DNA of 64,000 nucleotides from a bacterium (GTDB lineage Bacteria > Campylobacterota > Campylobacteria > Campylobacterales > Sulfurimonadaceae): the NCBI GenBank assembly GCA_018822665.1, contig JAHJJX010000008.1, forward strand, positions 124,001 through 188,000, given 5' to 3'. This document shows, in pieces, positions 45,015-54,453 of this stretch; position 1 is the first letter of the stretch; every line of letters starts with the position of its first letter. The notes beneath the pieces are model-generated. The model ran no database searches, was not told the DNA's origin, and saw only the letters and a program-made list of their open reading frames with translations. Both the position numbers and the translations under genes were made by a program.

Positions 45015-46580
45015 ATGCAAACACCTTTAGAGAGTTTTATAGACTACAAAGCAAACACTGGAATGCAGTGTGGCAACTACTCTATCGATATTCCGCCATT
45101 AAAAGAGGGGGAACAGTACAGATTTCACTTTGATGCCACGGCTTGTGTAGGTTGCCACTGTTGCGAAGTTGCATGTAACGAGCAAAACAACAATCCCGCA
45201 GAGATAAAATGGAGAAGAGTCGGAGAGATGGAGGGGGGAATTTTTCCCCGGTTTAGCCAACTTTTTAACTCCATGAGCTGTAATCACTGTATTGACCCGG
45301 CTTGTCTTATCGGCTGTCCGACAAACTCTTATATAAAGATAAGCGAAACGGGAATCGTTGTGCATGATGATGATACCTGTATAGGTTGTCAATACTGTAC
45401 TTGGAACTGTCCTTATGGGGTGCCGACCTATCATGAAGAGAGAAACATTGTTACAAAGTGTCATATGTGTCATGAAAGACTCGATGTCGGACAAACTCCC
45501 GCTTGTGTTCAAGCTTGTCCATCGGGTGCGATTATGATTGAGAGTGTAAATGTTGAAAAATGGTTAAATGAAGATATGGCAAAAGAGGCAAATATGCCGT
45601 TTTTACCAGATGCCCGCATAACAAATTCAACAACAAGATACACTTTGCCTGAAAATTTACCACAAATGAAAGAGCTTGATGAACATATTCTCAAGCCATC
45701 TCATCCAGAAATACCGCTTGTTTTTATGACTGTTTTAACGCAAATCTCTCTTGGAGGATTTTTGGCTCTGTTTTTAGGAGATGTGATGAGTCTCTTTGGT
45801 TTTGAATCCACAAACTGGATTATGGCACTTTTAGTGATGCTTCCCTCCGCCATAGGGCTTCCGCTCTCAGCACTTCACTTGGGACGACCATTTTTGGCAC
45901 TCACTGCTATGAAAAATATAAAAACATCGTGGTTGTCTCGTGAAGCACTCGCTCTTGGGGTATTTACGGCTTTGATGAATGTTGTAGTTGTTCTGTATTT
46001 CATAGAAGTTCCACATGCCATAAGGCTTTTGGTTGAAGCTCTAACCTTGGCATGTGGAATCTACGGAATTTATGCCCAAAGTATGATTTACCGTATCAAA
46101 GCGCGCCCCGCATGGGACAGAAAAACAACAAACTTTAAGTTCTTCGGGGTGGCATACATCGGTGCTTTTATGCTTGCTTTTGCGGCAGTTCTTTTTGGAA
46201 TGCTTCAAGTTGCCGTTCCGCTTCTGAGTCTTGGAATGCTTGGAGCATTGGCGCAGATGTTTTTTAGTTATGAAGATTTCAGGACTTTGAGCAGTGAGAG
46301 TTCAAATGCGTATCAGCTCAAGCGAACAGCAAGACTTTATGATGAAAACTTTAAAACTCTCAAAGTATTTCGCACTCTCTCTCTTGTTTTAGGTGGTGTT
46401 CTTTTGCCTCTTCTAGCAATTGTGCTTGTAAGTTCGGCAACATTCGGCGCAGCATCTTTAGTTTTGGTTTTCTCCTTGGCATTCATGTTTGCAAGTGAAA
46501 TAAGTGACAGATTTTTATTTTATTCAACAGTCGTTCCTCTTGGAATGGCAGGCGGATTTTTTGTAGGAAAACAACGATGA
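45015..46580 (+). CDS. Iron-sulfur/membrane-anchor fusion (NrfC/DmsB plus DmsC-like) for nitrate reductase
   Basis: A 521-residue protein. The first 200 residues hold four [4Fe-4S] Cys groups (CVGCHCCEVAC, CNHCIDPACLIGCP, CIGCQYCTWNCP, CHMCHE with CVQACP). The remaining part (about 235-520) has eight membrane helices of the DmsC type that takes electrons from quinol. Such a fusion would feed the NasA-type catalytic subunit encoded next, overlapping by four bases. In most bacteria NasA receives electrons from a flavoprotein or ferredoxin, so a quinol-linked route is notable. Two exact copies of the dispersed word, in opposite orientation, lie in the membrane part. Confidence 0.88.
   Translation: MQTPLESFIDYKANTGMQCGNYSIDIPPLKEGEQYRFHFDATACVGCHCCEVACNEQNNNPAEIKWRRVGEMEGGIFPRFSQLFNSMSCNHCIDPACLIGCPTNSYIKISETGIVVHDDDTCIGCQYCTWNCPYGVPTYHEERNIVTKCHMCHERLDVGQTPACVQACPSGAIMIESVNVEKWLNEDMAKEANMPFLPDARITNSTTRYTLPENLPQMKELDEHILKPSHPEIPLVFMTVLTQISLGGFLALFLGDVMSLFGFESTNWIMALLVMLPSAIGLPLSALHLGRPFLALTAMKNIKTSWLSREALALGVFTALMNVVVVLYFIEVPHAIRLLVEALTLACGIYGIYAQSMIYRIKARPAWDRKTTNFKFFGVAYIGAFMLAFAAVLFGMLQVAVPLLSLGMLGALAQMFFSYEDFRTLSSESSNAYQLKRTARLYDENFKTLKVFRTLSLVLGGVLLPLLAIVLVSSATFGAASLVLVFSLAFMFASEISDRFLFYSTVVPLGMAGGFFVGKQR
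46009..46019 (-). repeat. Exact copy of dispersed word GGCATGTGGAA
   Basis: Minus orientation, preceded by T. Inside the Fe-S/DmsC fusion gene, read as VPHAI; 29 bases from an inverted exact copy. Confidence 0.9.
46049..46059 (+). repeat. Exact copy of dispersed word GGCATGTGGAA
   Basis: Preceded by T. Read as LACGI; forms an inverted pair with 46009-46019 inside the gene. Confidence 0.9.
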
Positions 46581-48868
46581 TAACAAAAATAAAAGATTTT
46601 TTAGGTTTTGACATAAAAGAGGCAAAGTATAAACTCTCAAGCGACCCAATATTTGGAATGATAAGCGATGCAAAAAAACCCGATAAATGGGTATTTTCCA
46701 CATGCGGATACTGCGGAGTAGGATGTGGACTTTACATCGGGGTGAAAGATGGCAAGGCGGTTTACACAAAAGGCAACCCCAAACACGGTGTAAACATGGG
46801 AACACTCTGTCCAAAAGGCTTAAGTGAACATCAGTTAATCAACTCACCCGAGCGTGTATCGCAGCCACTTATTAGAAAGAATGGGAAACTAACACCTGCT
46901 TCTTGGGATGAAACCTATACAAAAGTTTCAGAGGAGTTCAAACGCATAGCAAAAACGCATGGTGAAAAAGCTGTGGGTGTTATCTCAACAGGACAGCTTT
47001 TAACGGAGGAGTTTTACACTTTAGGAAAGTTTGTTCAGCTTGGTCTTCGTACAAACAATTTTGACGGAAACACTACGCTTTGCATGGCTTCTGCCGTTAT
47101 GGGCTATAAACAGTCATTAGGTTCAGACGGACCTGTCGGTTCTTATGAAGATTTTGAAAAAGCGAACGTAATTGTTTTGGTAGGTGCAAATATCTCGGAT
47201 AATCACCCCATCCTTAAACTCCATATTGCCAAAAATAAAAAAAAGCCGAAGATAATAGTAGTAGACCCAAGAGCTTCAAAAACTTCGCAGATGGCGGATT
47301 TATTTGTGCCTTTGAAAGCAAGAACCGACTTGGCGCTTTTTAATGGTTTAGCCTACATCATTATGGAGCAGGGCTGGGAAAATGAGGGCTACCTCAAAGC
47401 CAACACAAACGGGTACGGCGAACTTAAAAAACATCTTCAAAACTACCCTCCCCAAGAGGTGGCAAACATTACGGGGATTGACGTGAAAACGCTTTATGAA
47501 ATAGCAAGACAGTTTGCTTCTCAAGAAGCAGTTTTAACTGCTTGGACTATGGGCGTTAATCAGTCATTTATGGGAACAGATACAGTAAGTGCTATTATCA
47601 ATCTCCACCTTTTGACTGGGCAGATTGGACGTGAGGGTGCCGGACCTTTTTCGATTACGGGACAGTGTAACGCTATGGGAACACGCGAGAGCGGTTTTAC
47701 CTCTTCTCTTCCTGGATATAGAAACTTCGGTGATGAAAAAGCACTTCGAGAATATGCGGATATCGTGAAAGTTCCAGAGTCAATCATTCCGACACAAAGG
47801 GGCTACAAGTATGCAGAAATTATCGATGCCATAGACAGGGGTGAGATAAAAGCTCTCTGGGTGGTTGCAACAAATCCGCTTGTGAGTTTTGTCAATCAGG
47901 AGAAACTCCGCAAGATTTTTGCAAAACTTGATTTGCTTGTCGTGCAAGATGCTTTTATGAGTGATACGGCAGAGATAGCCGATGTCGTTTTTGCGGCGGC
48001 AACATGGGGAGAAAAAGAGGGAACATACACAAACTCCGAGCGACGATGCAACCGTGCAAACAAAGCGGTGGAACCTCTTGGCGAAACAAAAAGTGACTTT
48101 GACATCGTTGTGGAGTTCTCAAAATATTTTTATGAGACAAATGAACTTCTTTTTCCAAACTGGAAATCTCCAAAAGATGCCTTTGAGGAGTGGAAGAAAG
48201 TGAGTCGTGGACAGCTTTGTGATTACTCAGGAATGAGTTATGAGTTGATGGAAGAGCGTGGAGGAATTCAGTGGCCATGCAACGAAGAGCGACCTCTTGG
48301 CACAAAAAGATTATATTCCCCAGATATCGCTTTTAGAACGAAAGATGAAAAAGCAAAACTGCTCTGCTTAGAGTGGGTGCCGATGGAAGAGCCGATTTGT
48401 GCGGAGTTTCCCGTTATGTTAAACACTGGACGCACTGTGGAGCAGTGGCACACCCGTACAAAAACACGCTCCATTGACATACTCAACAACCTTGCTCCCG
48501 AAGCTTGGGTCGATATCAATCCCCAAGATGCCGCCAAACTCAAAGTAAAAAGCGGAGACAGAATGTCACTCTCCAATAAACGGGGAAGAGTGGATAATAT
48601 CGTTGTTCGTGTGACGCAAAGCGTGGCATGTGGAAATGTTTTTGTCCCCTTTCATTTTAACACCCAGCTTATAAACACACTCACATCCGAGACTTTTTGT
48701 CCAAAATCGGGGGAGCCGAATTTTAAACAAACCGCCATTCAGCTGCATTCAGATGAAGTTCCCGAGGGCTTGAAATTTGAAGAGCAAAAAATAAGCGGCA
48801 CGCTTTCGCATGAGCGTATTAAAGAGCAAGAGAATTTAGAATACTCAAAAGAATACGCCTCTTTTTAA
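46577..48868 (+). CDS. nasA: NasA-type nitrate reductase catalytic subunit, first copy
   Basis: A 763-residue bis-MGD molybdenum enzyme of the NasA/NarB/NapA group. The [4Fe-4S] site is CGYCGVGCGL with CPKG; the molybdenum ligand is the Cys of TTLCMASAVMGYK; the cofactor-binding tail has TGRTVEQWHTRTKT. No Tat signal, so it acts in the cytoplasm. About 30 extra residues precede the Fe-S site compared with the copy at 57818. It overlaps the electron-transfer gene by four bases. A one-mismatch copy (46696) codes STCG at the cluster site; an exact copy (48625) codes VACGN. Confidence 0.92.
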   Translation: MITKIKDFLGFDIKEAKYKLSSDPIFGMISDAKKPDKWVFSTCGYCGVGCGLYIGVKDGKAVYTKGNPKHGVNMGTLCPKGLSEHQLINSPERVSQPLIRKNGKLTPASWDETYTKVSEEFKRIAKTHGEKAVGVISTGQLLTEEFYTLGKFVQLGLRTNNFDGNTTLCMASAVMGYKQSLGSDGPVGSYEDFEKANVIVLVGANISDNHPILKLHIAKNKKKPKIIVVDPRASKTSQMADLFVPLKARTDLALFNGLAYIIMEQGWENEGYLKANTNGYGELKKHLQNYPPQEVANITGIDVKTLYEIARQFASQEAVLTAWTMGVNQSFMGTDTVSAIINLHLLTGQIGREGAGPFSITGQCNAMGTRESGFTSSLPGYRNFGDEKALREYADIVKVPESIIPTQRGYKYAEIIDAIDRGEIKALWVVATNPLVSFVNQEKLRKIFAKLDLLVVQDAFMSDTAEIADVVFAAATWGEKEGTYTNSERRCNRANKAVEPLGETKSDFDIVVEFSKYFYETNELLFPNWKSPKDAFEEWKKVSRGQLCDYSGMSYELMEERGGIQWPCNEERPLGTKRLYSPDIAFRTKDEKAKLLCLEWVPMEEPICAEFPVMLNTGRTVEQWHTRTKTRSIDILNNLAPEAWVDINPQDAAKLKVKSGDRMSLSNKRGRVDNIVVRVTQSVACGNVFVPFHFNTQLINTLTSETFCPKSGEPNFKQTAIQLHSDEVPEGLKFEEQKISGTLSHERIKEQENLEYSKEYASF
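48625..48635 (+). repeat. Exact copy of dispersed word GGCATGTGGAA
   Basis: Preceded by T. Inside the first nasA gene, read as VACGN in the cofactor-binding tail. Confidence 0.9.
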
Positions 48869-48961
48869 CAAAAATACATTATTCCCTTTCTGTTATCGTT
48901 TGGTAACAGCTAGGTTATTTGCTTCCTCTACTATTCTCCTCAACTTAAATGAGGGGATTCA

Positions 48962-51844
48962 GTGAAAAAATATATAGCAAAGACGACATTATTATCTTTA
49001 ACTACAGTGCTTATACTCGGTATGACGGGCTGTGGGAATTCTGATGATTCTAATGCACTATCAAATGTTTCTTACATAGATAATGTTCCTACCGCAGGTT
49101 CAAAACTTCCTTATACGGTTCTAGATGCCACAATAGATGATGGGGCAAAGCCCGGCAATACAATGGAAATCCGCAACGGCGGGTTTGGTTCTGCGGCGGC
49201 AGCCGACCCAAAGGCTATAAACAGATTTTATGCACTCACAGACAGAGGGCCAAATGCTACTTATACAGGGGTTCAAGGGAAAGGAAAAATGTTTCCTACT
49301 CCTGATTATACCCCTCGCATAGGTCATTTTGAAATTCAAGCAGACGGCAGTATTACAAAAGTTGGAGAAATTTTACTCAAAGACACAGCCGCAAACAACA
49401 TCACAGGCTTGCCAAACTCGGCTGAGTTCGGCGGTACGGGAGAAATTCCTTATGACAAAAACGGCAATGTACTTAAAAATTCTGATGGAAGCATTCAAAC
49501 GGATGACTTTGGGTTAGACGCAGAAGGTCTTGCGGTTTTAAAAGACGGCACATTTTGGGTAAGCGACGAGTATGGTCCGCATATGGTTCATTTTGATGCT
49601 GCGGGTAAAGAGATTGGTCGTATCAATGCTTTTGCAGATGATGCTAGAAATATTTATACACTGCCTGCTGAGTTTAAAAACAGACGTGAAAATCGTGGCA
49701 TGGAAGGTTTAACAATCACGCCTGACCAAAAAACATTAGTCGGGATTATGCAGTCAACGATGAGCCACCCAAGCAGTGCCGTTAATGCGCTTAATATCAC
49801 TCGTATTGTTACGGTAAATCTTGAAAACGCAACGATAGGTCAATATCTCTATAAACAAGAACTGGCTGCAAACTCTAACTCTGAAATAGTAGCACTCAGT
49901 GATGATACATTTTTAGTAGTAGAGAGAGACGGCACCTTTGCCAAAGATACGGATACAGGACAAAAACACATTTATAAAATCACTTTAAGCAGCGGTACAA
50001 ATCTTGAAACGGTGACTCTTAAGAGCGGTATGGTTCAAGATCCCGTCCTTGGTTTAATCATAGACGGCAAAACACTCGAAGAATCTGTGTTGGCTTCAAA
50101 TAAAAACTGGGATATCCTCTCTGAAAATGGAATTGTTCCTGTTTCAAAAACTCTTGTAGCGGATATGATAAAAGAAAAACAATATCCTCATGACAAGATG
50201 GAAGGCCTCATTGTTTTTAATGAAAACAAGCTCGGAGTTCTCAATGATGATGACTTTGCCACTTGGGCAACCGGCGGTGTGTTGGAGCAAAAGTATCTTG
50301 ATACAAATAAAACAATAGCAGATAGCAATACTCTTTATATGCTTGATGTTAATTTAAGCACGGCAAATGTAGGTGTTCCCGCACTTACAAAGTTAGGCTC
50401 TTATAAAACATCTTTAAAAGCGGCAAGCGAAATTGTTGCTTATGACAAAACTTCTCATAGAATGTTTACTACAAACGGTGCCGCAAATAAAATAGACATT
50501 ATTGATATTAGCAATGTATCTACTCCTGTACTTGTAAGCCAAATCGACCTTTTGGCTTATGGAACAGGTGTAAACTCCGTAGCATCTCAAGGGGGAAAAG
50601 TTGCCGTAGCCGTAGAAGTGAAATCAACGGATGGTTTATACACAAACGCCAAAGGCAAGGTAGTTATTTTTGATACAAATGGTGTTTTTGAGAGAAGCGT
50701 AACGGTGGGTTATTTACCGGATATGGTAACTTTTAATGAGGACGGTACAAAAGTAATCGTAGCAAATGAGGGAGAGCCAAACGGTGATTACAGTGTTGAC
50801 CCTATCGGCTCTGTCGGTATCGTTACTTTGGCGGATGGTTCTTATGTAGATATATCTTTTTCAAACGCTACCTTAACAGATGCACTCGACGGAACTCCGG
50901 TAAGACTTGGAAAAACACCAAGTAACGATAAAGCAAAAGACATTGAGCCGGAGTATATTGCCATTAGCGGAAACTATGCTTATATAACGCTTCAAGAAAA
51001 CAATGCAATGGCTAAAATCAACCTCACTGACAATACTTTAGAGTATGTAAAATCTTATGGGGCAAAAAGCTGGGAAACCGACTCAAATAACACTATCGAT
51101 ATTGAAGAAGAGGGCGTGATTAAGATGAAATCTTATGCAGGATTATTTGGTCTCTATATGCCTGATTCCATTGCTGCTTATGACGTAGGCGGAACTACTT
51201 ATATCGTTACTGCAAATGAGGGCGATGGCAGAGAGTATCCTATTTCCGATGTAAATGCTTCTCTAGAAACAGGAGATGCTTTAACAGATGAGAAAAAAAT
51301 ATCTAAATTAAATTTAGATGCTTCAATTGCTTCTGAATATACATCTGAAAACGACTTAAAAGTTGTTACCGATATGGGAGACACGGACAACGATGGCGAT
51401 TATGACAAACTCTACTCTTACGGAGCGAGAAGTTTCTCCATCTGGGATGCAAACGGCAATATAGTTTTTGACAGCGGTGATGAAATAAGTAAAAAAGTTG
51501 CTCTTTATGAACCGGAATTATTTAACCAAGATGATGCTGAAATGGATGGCAGAAGCGGAAATAAAGGTGCTGAACCCGAAGCCTTAACTGTTGGTACAAT
51601 TCATGGTAAAACATACGCTTTTCTTGGGTTGGAGCGTCAAAATGCAATCATGGTATATGACATCACGACTCCGACAAAAGCTAAATTTGTTGATTACTAC
51701 AAAACAGGCATTGAGGGGGATGTATCTGCCGAGGGTATGAAATTTATCCCTGCAACGGATTCTCCTAATGGCAAAAACTTGCTTTTAGTTTCTTATGAAG
51801 TGAGCGGTTCAACTGTTGTTTACGAAATAAACAACTTAAACTAA
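48962..51844 (+). CDS. Lipoprotein with phytase-like esterase and choice-of-anchor I regions
   Basis: A 960-residue exported lipoprotein (lipobox ending LGMTGC). Residues about 60-450 match the esterase-like activity of phytase domain (RNGGFGSAAAADPKAINRFYALTDRGPN, DAEGLAVLKDGTFWVSDEYGPHM). Residues about 460-955 match the choice-of-anchor I beta-propeller seen with alkaline-phosphatase-like surface proteins (SEIVAYDKTSHRMFTTNGAANKIDIIDIS, FNEDGTKVIVANEGEPN, FLGLERQNAIMVYDI). It may release phosphate from organic esters outside the cell; this is inferred from family names. GTG start after GAGGGGATTCA. A small hairpin (CTGTTA...TAACAG) lies upstream. It separates two nitrate gene groups. Confidence 0.8.
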   Translation: MKKYIAKTTLLSLTTVLILGMTGCGNSDDSNALSNVSYIDNVPTAGSKLPYTVLDATIDDGAKPGNTMEIRNGGFGSAAAADPKAINRFYALTDRGPNATYTGVQGKGKMFPTPDYTPRIGHFEIQADGSITKVGEILLKDTAANNITGLPNSAEFGGTGEIPYDKNGNVLKNSDGSIQTDDFGLDAEGLAVLKDGTFWVSDEYGPHMVHFDAAGKEIGRINAFADDARNIYTLPAEFKNRRENRGMEGLTITPDQKTLVGIMQSTMSHPSSAVNALNITRIVTVNLENATIGQYLYKQELAANSNSEIVALSDDTFLVVERDGTFAKDTDTGQKHIYKITLSSGTNLETVTLKSGMVQDPVLGLIIDGKTLEESVLASNKNWDILSENGIVPVSKTLVADMIKEKQYPHDKMEGLIVFNENKLGVLNDDDFATWATGGVLEQKYLDTNKTIADSNTLYMLDVNLSTANVGVPALTKLGSYKTSLKAASEIVAYDKTSHRMFTTNGAANKIDIIDISNVSTPVLVSQIDLLAYGTGVNSVASQGGKVAVAVEVKSTDGLYTNAKGKVVIFDTNGVFERSVTVGYLPDMVTFNEDGTKVIVANEGEPNGDYSVDPIGSVGIVTLADGSYVDISFSNATLTDALDGTPVRLGKTPSNDKAKDIEPEYIAISGNYAYITLQENNAMAKINLTDNTLEYVKSYGAKSWETDSNNTIDIEEEGVIKMKSYAGLFGLYMPDSIAAYDVGGTTYIVTANEGDGREYPISDVNASLETGDALTDEKKISKLNLDASIASEYTSENDLKVVTDMGDTDNDGDYDKLYSYGARSFSIWDANGNIVFDSGDEISKKVALYEPELFNQDDAEMDGRSGNKGAEPEALTVGTIHGKTYAFLGLERQNAIMVYDITTPTKAKFVDYYKTGIEGDVSAEGMKFIPATDSPNGKNLLLVSYEVSGSTVVYEINNLN

Positions 51845-51872
51845 ACACGTAAACTCTTAGGCAAAAGAAGCT

Positions 51873-51901
51873 ATCAGATAATGAGAAAGTCATTATCTGA
51901 T
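51873..51901. terminator. Bidirectional terminator between convergent genes
   Basis: Perfect twelve-base stem ATCAGATAATGA/TCATTATCTGAT with loop GAAAG between the stop codons of the phytase-like and FKBP genes. Confidence 0.8.
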
Positions 51902-51908
51902 GTATGTT

Positions 51909-52598
51909 TTATTGAATCTCTAAGAGTTCCACATCAAAAATCAGTGCAGCGTTTGGTCCGATGCTCGGAGGAGCGCCACGCTCACCGTATGCCAACTCCG
52001 CAGGAATAAGCAGTTGCCATTTGTCTCCGACTTTCATCTTCGTCAAAGCTTCCGTCCACCCTTTTATCACGGCATTTACAGGGAAACTTACAGCTTCTCC
52101 TCTCTCGTATGAGCTGTCAAATACGGTGCCGTTCATCAGCGTTCCATGATAATGCGTCACAACCGTGTCCGTAATTTTTGGCGACACTTTGCCCTTGCCC
52201 GATTGAAGCACTTTATATTGCAGACCGCTTGGAAGGGTTATAACCCCTTTTTTCTTTTTGTTTGCCAAAAGGAAAGCCTCTGAATCTTTTTTGTTCTGCT
52301 TCATAAAGCGTTCCATCATCGCTTGTTCTTTGACCTTTTTGCTCTCTTGATAATTCATCATCGCTTGACGCATCTCATCATTCGTTAGTTTGGGTTTTGT
52401 ACCCGAAAACATATCTTTAAGACCAATCATCATCGCATCCACATCCAAGTCATCTTTGGAAACAATAAGCTGCTTTCCAAGCTCAACCCCAATCACATAA
52501 CCGGCTTTTTGTTTCTGCGTAACAAGGGCGGTATCCGCCGCGGCACAACTGCCAAAAAGTCCCAAACATCCAATAACCACAGGTAAAAATTTTAACAT
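51909..52598 (-). CDS. FKBP-type peptidyl-prolyl isomerase, exported
   Basis: A 229-residue FkpA/FklB-type isomerase. Signal peptide with a Cys (GSCAAADTA) that could be cleaved by either signal peptidase. An N-terminal helical dimerisation part (about 25-115) is followed by the FKBP domain (about 120-229: VTHYHGTLMNGTVFDSSYERGE, PVNAVIKGWTEAL, PAELAYGERGAPPSIGPNAALIFDVELLEI). It helps fold envelope proteins in the periplasm. AAAGGATGTGA precedes the ATG. Confidence 0.92.
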   Translation of the reverse strand: MLKFLPVVIGCLGLFGSCAAADTALVTQKQKAGYVIGVELGKQLIVSKDDLDVDAMMIGLKDMFSGTKPKLTNDEMRQAMMNYQESKKVKEQAMMERFMKQNKKDSEAFLLANKKKKGVITLPSGLQYKVLQSGKGKVSPKITDTVVTHYHGTLMNGTVFDSSYERGEAVSFPVNAVIKGWTEALTKMKVGDKWQLLIPAELAYGERGAPPSIGPNAALIFDVELLEIQ

Positions 52599-52678
52599 TC
52601 ACATCCTTTTTCTCGACAATCTATCGTGAAAATTATATCGATTGATATTTAAGAAATGATTAGGGTGCGCAAAAATAC

Positions 52679-52689
52679 GGCATGTGGAA
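52679..52689 (+). repeat. Exact copy of dispersed word GGCATGTGGAA, intergenic
   Basis: Preceded by C. Lies in the gap between the kinase and FKBP genes, beside a terminator hairpin. Confidence 0.9.
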
Positions 52690-52704
52690 GTTCTAAAAGA
52701 AACA

Positions 52705-52719
52705 CCCGCGCAAAGCGGG
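52705..52719 (-). terminator. Terminator after the PP2C-kinase gene
   Basis: Stem CCCGC/GCGGG with a five-base loop; on the minus strand TGTTTCTTTT follows. It lies about 30 bases after the stop codon at 52752. Confidence 0.65.
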
Positions 52720-52751
52720 GAACTTCACAAGAGCCTAAAAAATGCATTTTG

Positions 52752-54386
52752 TTATGAATTTATCCAAAGAAGCAAGAGCAGATTCAGTAGAGTCATCACA
52801 ATAAATCCCCCCTTATAAAAGGTCAAGGGGGAGCGTTCTATCAAAGAGGTGTTTTTTGGAAAAAACGGTTTTACTTTATGAGGAGACCTAAGTTCATACA
52901 TCATCTCGGAATAATGGGCATACCGATGCTCTTTGTCTCTCGCTATGGAGCGGAGTATGACGCTGTCGAGCCACTCAGGAATATTATTGTTGTAGGTGCT
53001 TGGTTTTTTAGGCTCTCTAAAAGTGGGAGTTTGAAAAGGTTCTATCTCTCCATAAGGGTATTTGGACGTTAAAGCCAGATAGAGGGTAACACCTATGGCA
53101 AAAATCTCGCTAGACTCACTGATAGCTTCATTTTGAAACCTCTCAGGGGGCAGATAACTTGGTGTTCCTGCTTTTGTATTTGTAGAAAAAATCTCTGTAA
53201 TGCTTCCAAAATCTATAATCTTAAAATGAATCCGTCCATCCGTTTTTTCTATCATGATATTTTGAGGTTTTATATCTCCGTGAACAAGGTCGTATTTTAA
53301 AAGATATTGAGACATATCCAAAATAGTTTTCGCCAAATTTACCGCATCGTCTATGGTGATGCTTTTATGCGATAAGCAACTCGCCAAGTCTTCCCCTTTA
53401 AGGTGCTGCATCACATAATAGCGTGTCGTTCTGTTTTTTGGAATGACCGATTTTGGAAAAAAGTTGGCTTTTAATCTCTTCGCATTCCATGCCTCTTTGA
53501 CAAAAAAATCTAAAATAGTGTTATCGTCTATCGCCTCAATGGGCGCAAATTTCACTACGTATTTTTTATGTTTTTTGGAGCATAACCACGTTCTGTTGCT
53601 TGCTATAAGTGATTTTTCAAGGGTGTATCCGTCTACCACCTGTTCTTTTTTCAGGTTTTGAATAATTGGAAGATTTTGATTTTTCAGTATATCAAGTTCA
53701 TTTGCATGAAGTATCTCGACCACAACGGCGGTCGTATCGTCCGGGAGGTTGTCCTCCATCAGCTGACTCGCTTTTTTAACCAAAGAGGAAGCACCCAATC
53801 TTATGCCGTTTTCGAGTCTGTTGTCGCTCATAATATTATAAAGACCGTCGCTGCAAAGTAAAATTTTGTCATCTTGACGCACTATATTTTCAAAGTAATA
53901 AGGCTCCACATCTTTGGATATCCCTATGGCCTGCGTCAAAACATTTTCATAACCCGCTTCATTCATGGAGTGGTCGTAGGAGAGTTGATTTATTTTATTG
54001 TCTCGGTAGAGATACACTCTGCTATCGCCAACATTTGCGCCATAGAGTCTGTTTCCTTCTATAACGACAAGCGTCAAGGTGGTAACAAGTTCGGTTCTCT
54101 CGTAATTGAGCATAGACTCTTGGTAAAGAATTGCGTTGATGGATTGGATGAAGGATTTGATTGTTTTTTCTATCGTCCATGTTTTTGGACGAATTTTGAA
54201 GTTGTTGATAAGATAGTTTGTAACCCGCGAAGCCGCCTGTGCCCCTTCGTCTGCACTTCCGACCCCATCACAGACTATGGCAATGGTTACACTGCCGAGA
54301 GTTTTAACATCGTAAAAATCATCACCCTTCAAATCCTTCCCTTTTGCAAGCGAAAAACCTGAAGTTTTTATATTGTTATGAACCAT
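52752..54386 (-). CDS. Bifunctional PP2C phosphatase / Ser-Thr protein kinase with membrane anchor
   Basis: A 544-residue protein. Residues about 10-235 are a PP2C phosphatase (IAIVCDGVGSADEGAQAAS, NVGDSRVYLYRD, LLCSDGLYNI, DDTTAVVVEI). Residues about 255-520 are a protein kinase: Lys in VVKFAPIEA, HGDIKPQN at about 365 with HGD in place of HRD, and DFG at about 390; the Gly-rich loop is not recognisable. The C-terminus is a membrane helix (GFIVMTLLNLLLLLW). Kinase-phosphatase fusions occur beside nitrate assimilation genes in other bacteria, to my knowledge. It is the last gene of the nrt operon. ATG at 54386 preferred over TTG two codons earlier. Confidence 0.88.
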   Translation of the reverse strand: MVHNNIKTSGFSLAKGKDLKGDDFYDVKTLGSVTIAIVCDGVGSADEGAQAASRVTNYLINNFKIRPKTWTIEKTIKSFIQSINAILYQESMLNYERTELVTTLTLVVIEGNRLYGANVGDSRVYLYRDNKINQLSYDHSMNEAGYENVLTQAIGISKDVEPYYFENIVRQDDKILLCSDGLYNIMSDNRLENGIRLGASSLVKKASQLMEDNLPDDTTAVVVEILHANELDILKNQNLPIIQNLKKEQVVDGYTLEKSLIASNRTWLCSKKHKKYVVKFAPIEAIDDNTILDFFVKEAWNAKRLKANFFPKSVIPKNRTTRYYVMQHLKGEDLASCLSHKSITIDDAVNLAKTILDMSQYLLKYDLVHGDIKPQNIMIEKTDGRIHFKIIDFGSITEIFSTNTKAGTPSYLPPERFQNEAISESSEIFAIGVTLYLALTSKYPYGEIEPFQTPTFREPKKPSTYNNNIPEWLDSVILRSIARDKEHRYAHYSEMMYELRSPHKVKPFFPKNTSLIERSPLTFYKGGFIVMTLLNLLLLLWINS

Positions 54387-54453
54387 TTTCAATCTTTCAA
54401 TTTAGATATAGCGGATAGATTATAGCAACTTATCCGCAGATTTCAGCCTTATT

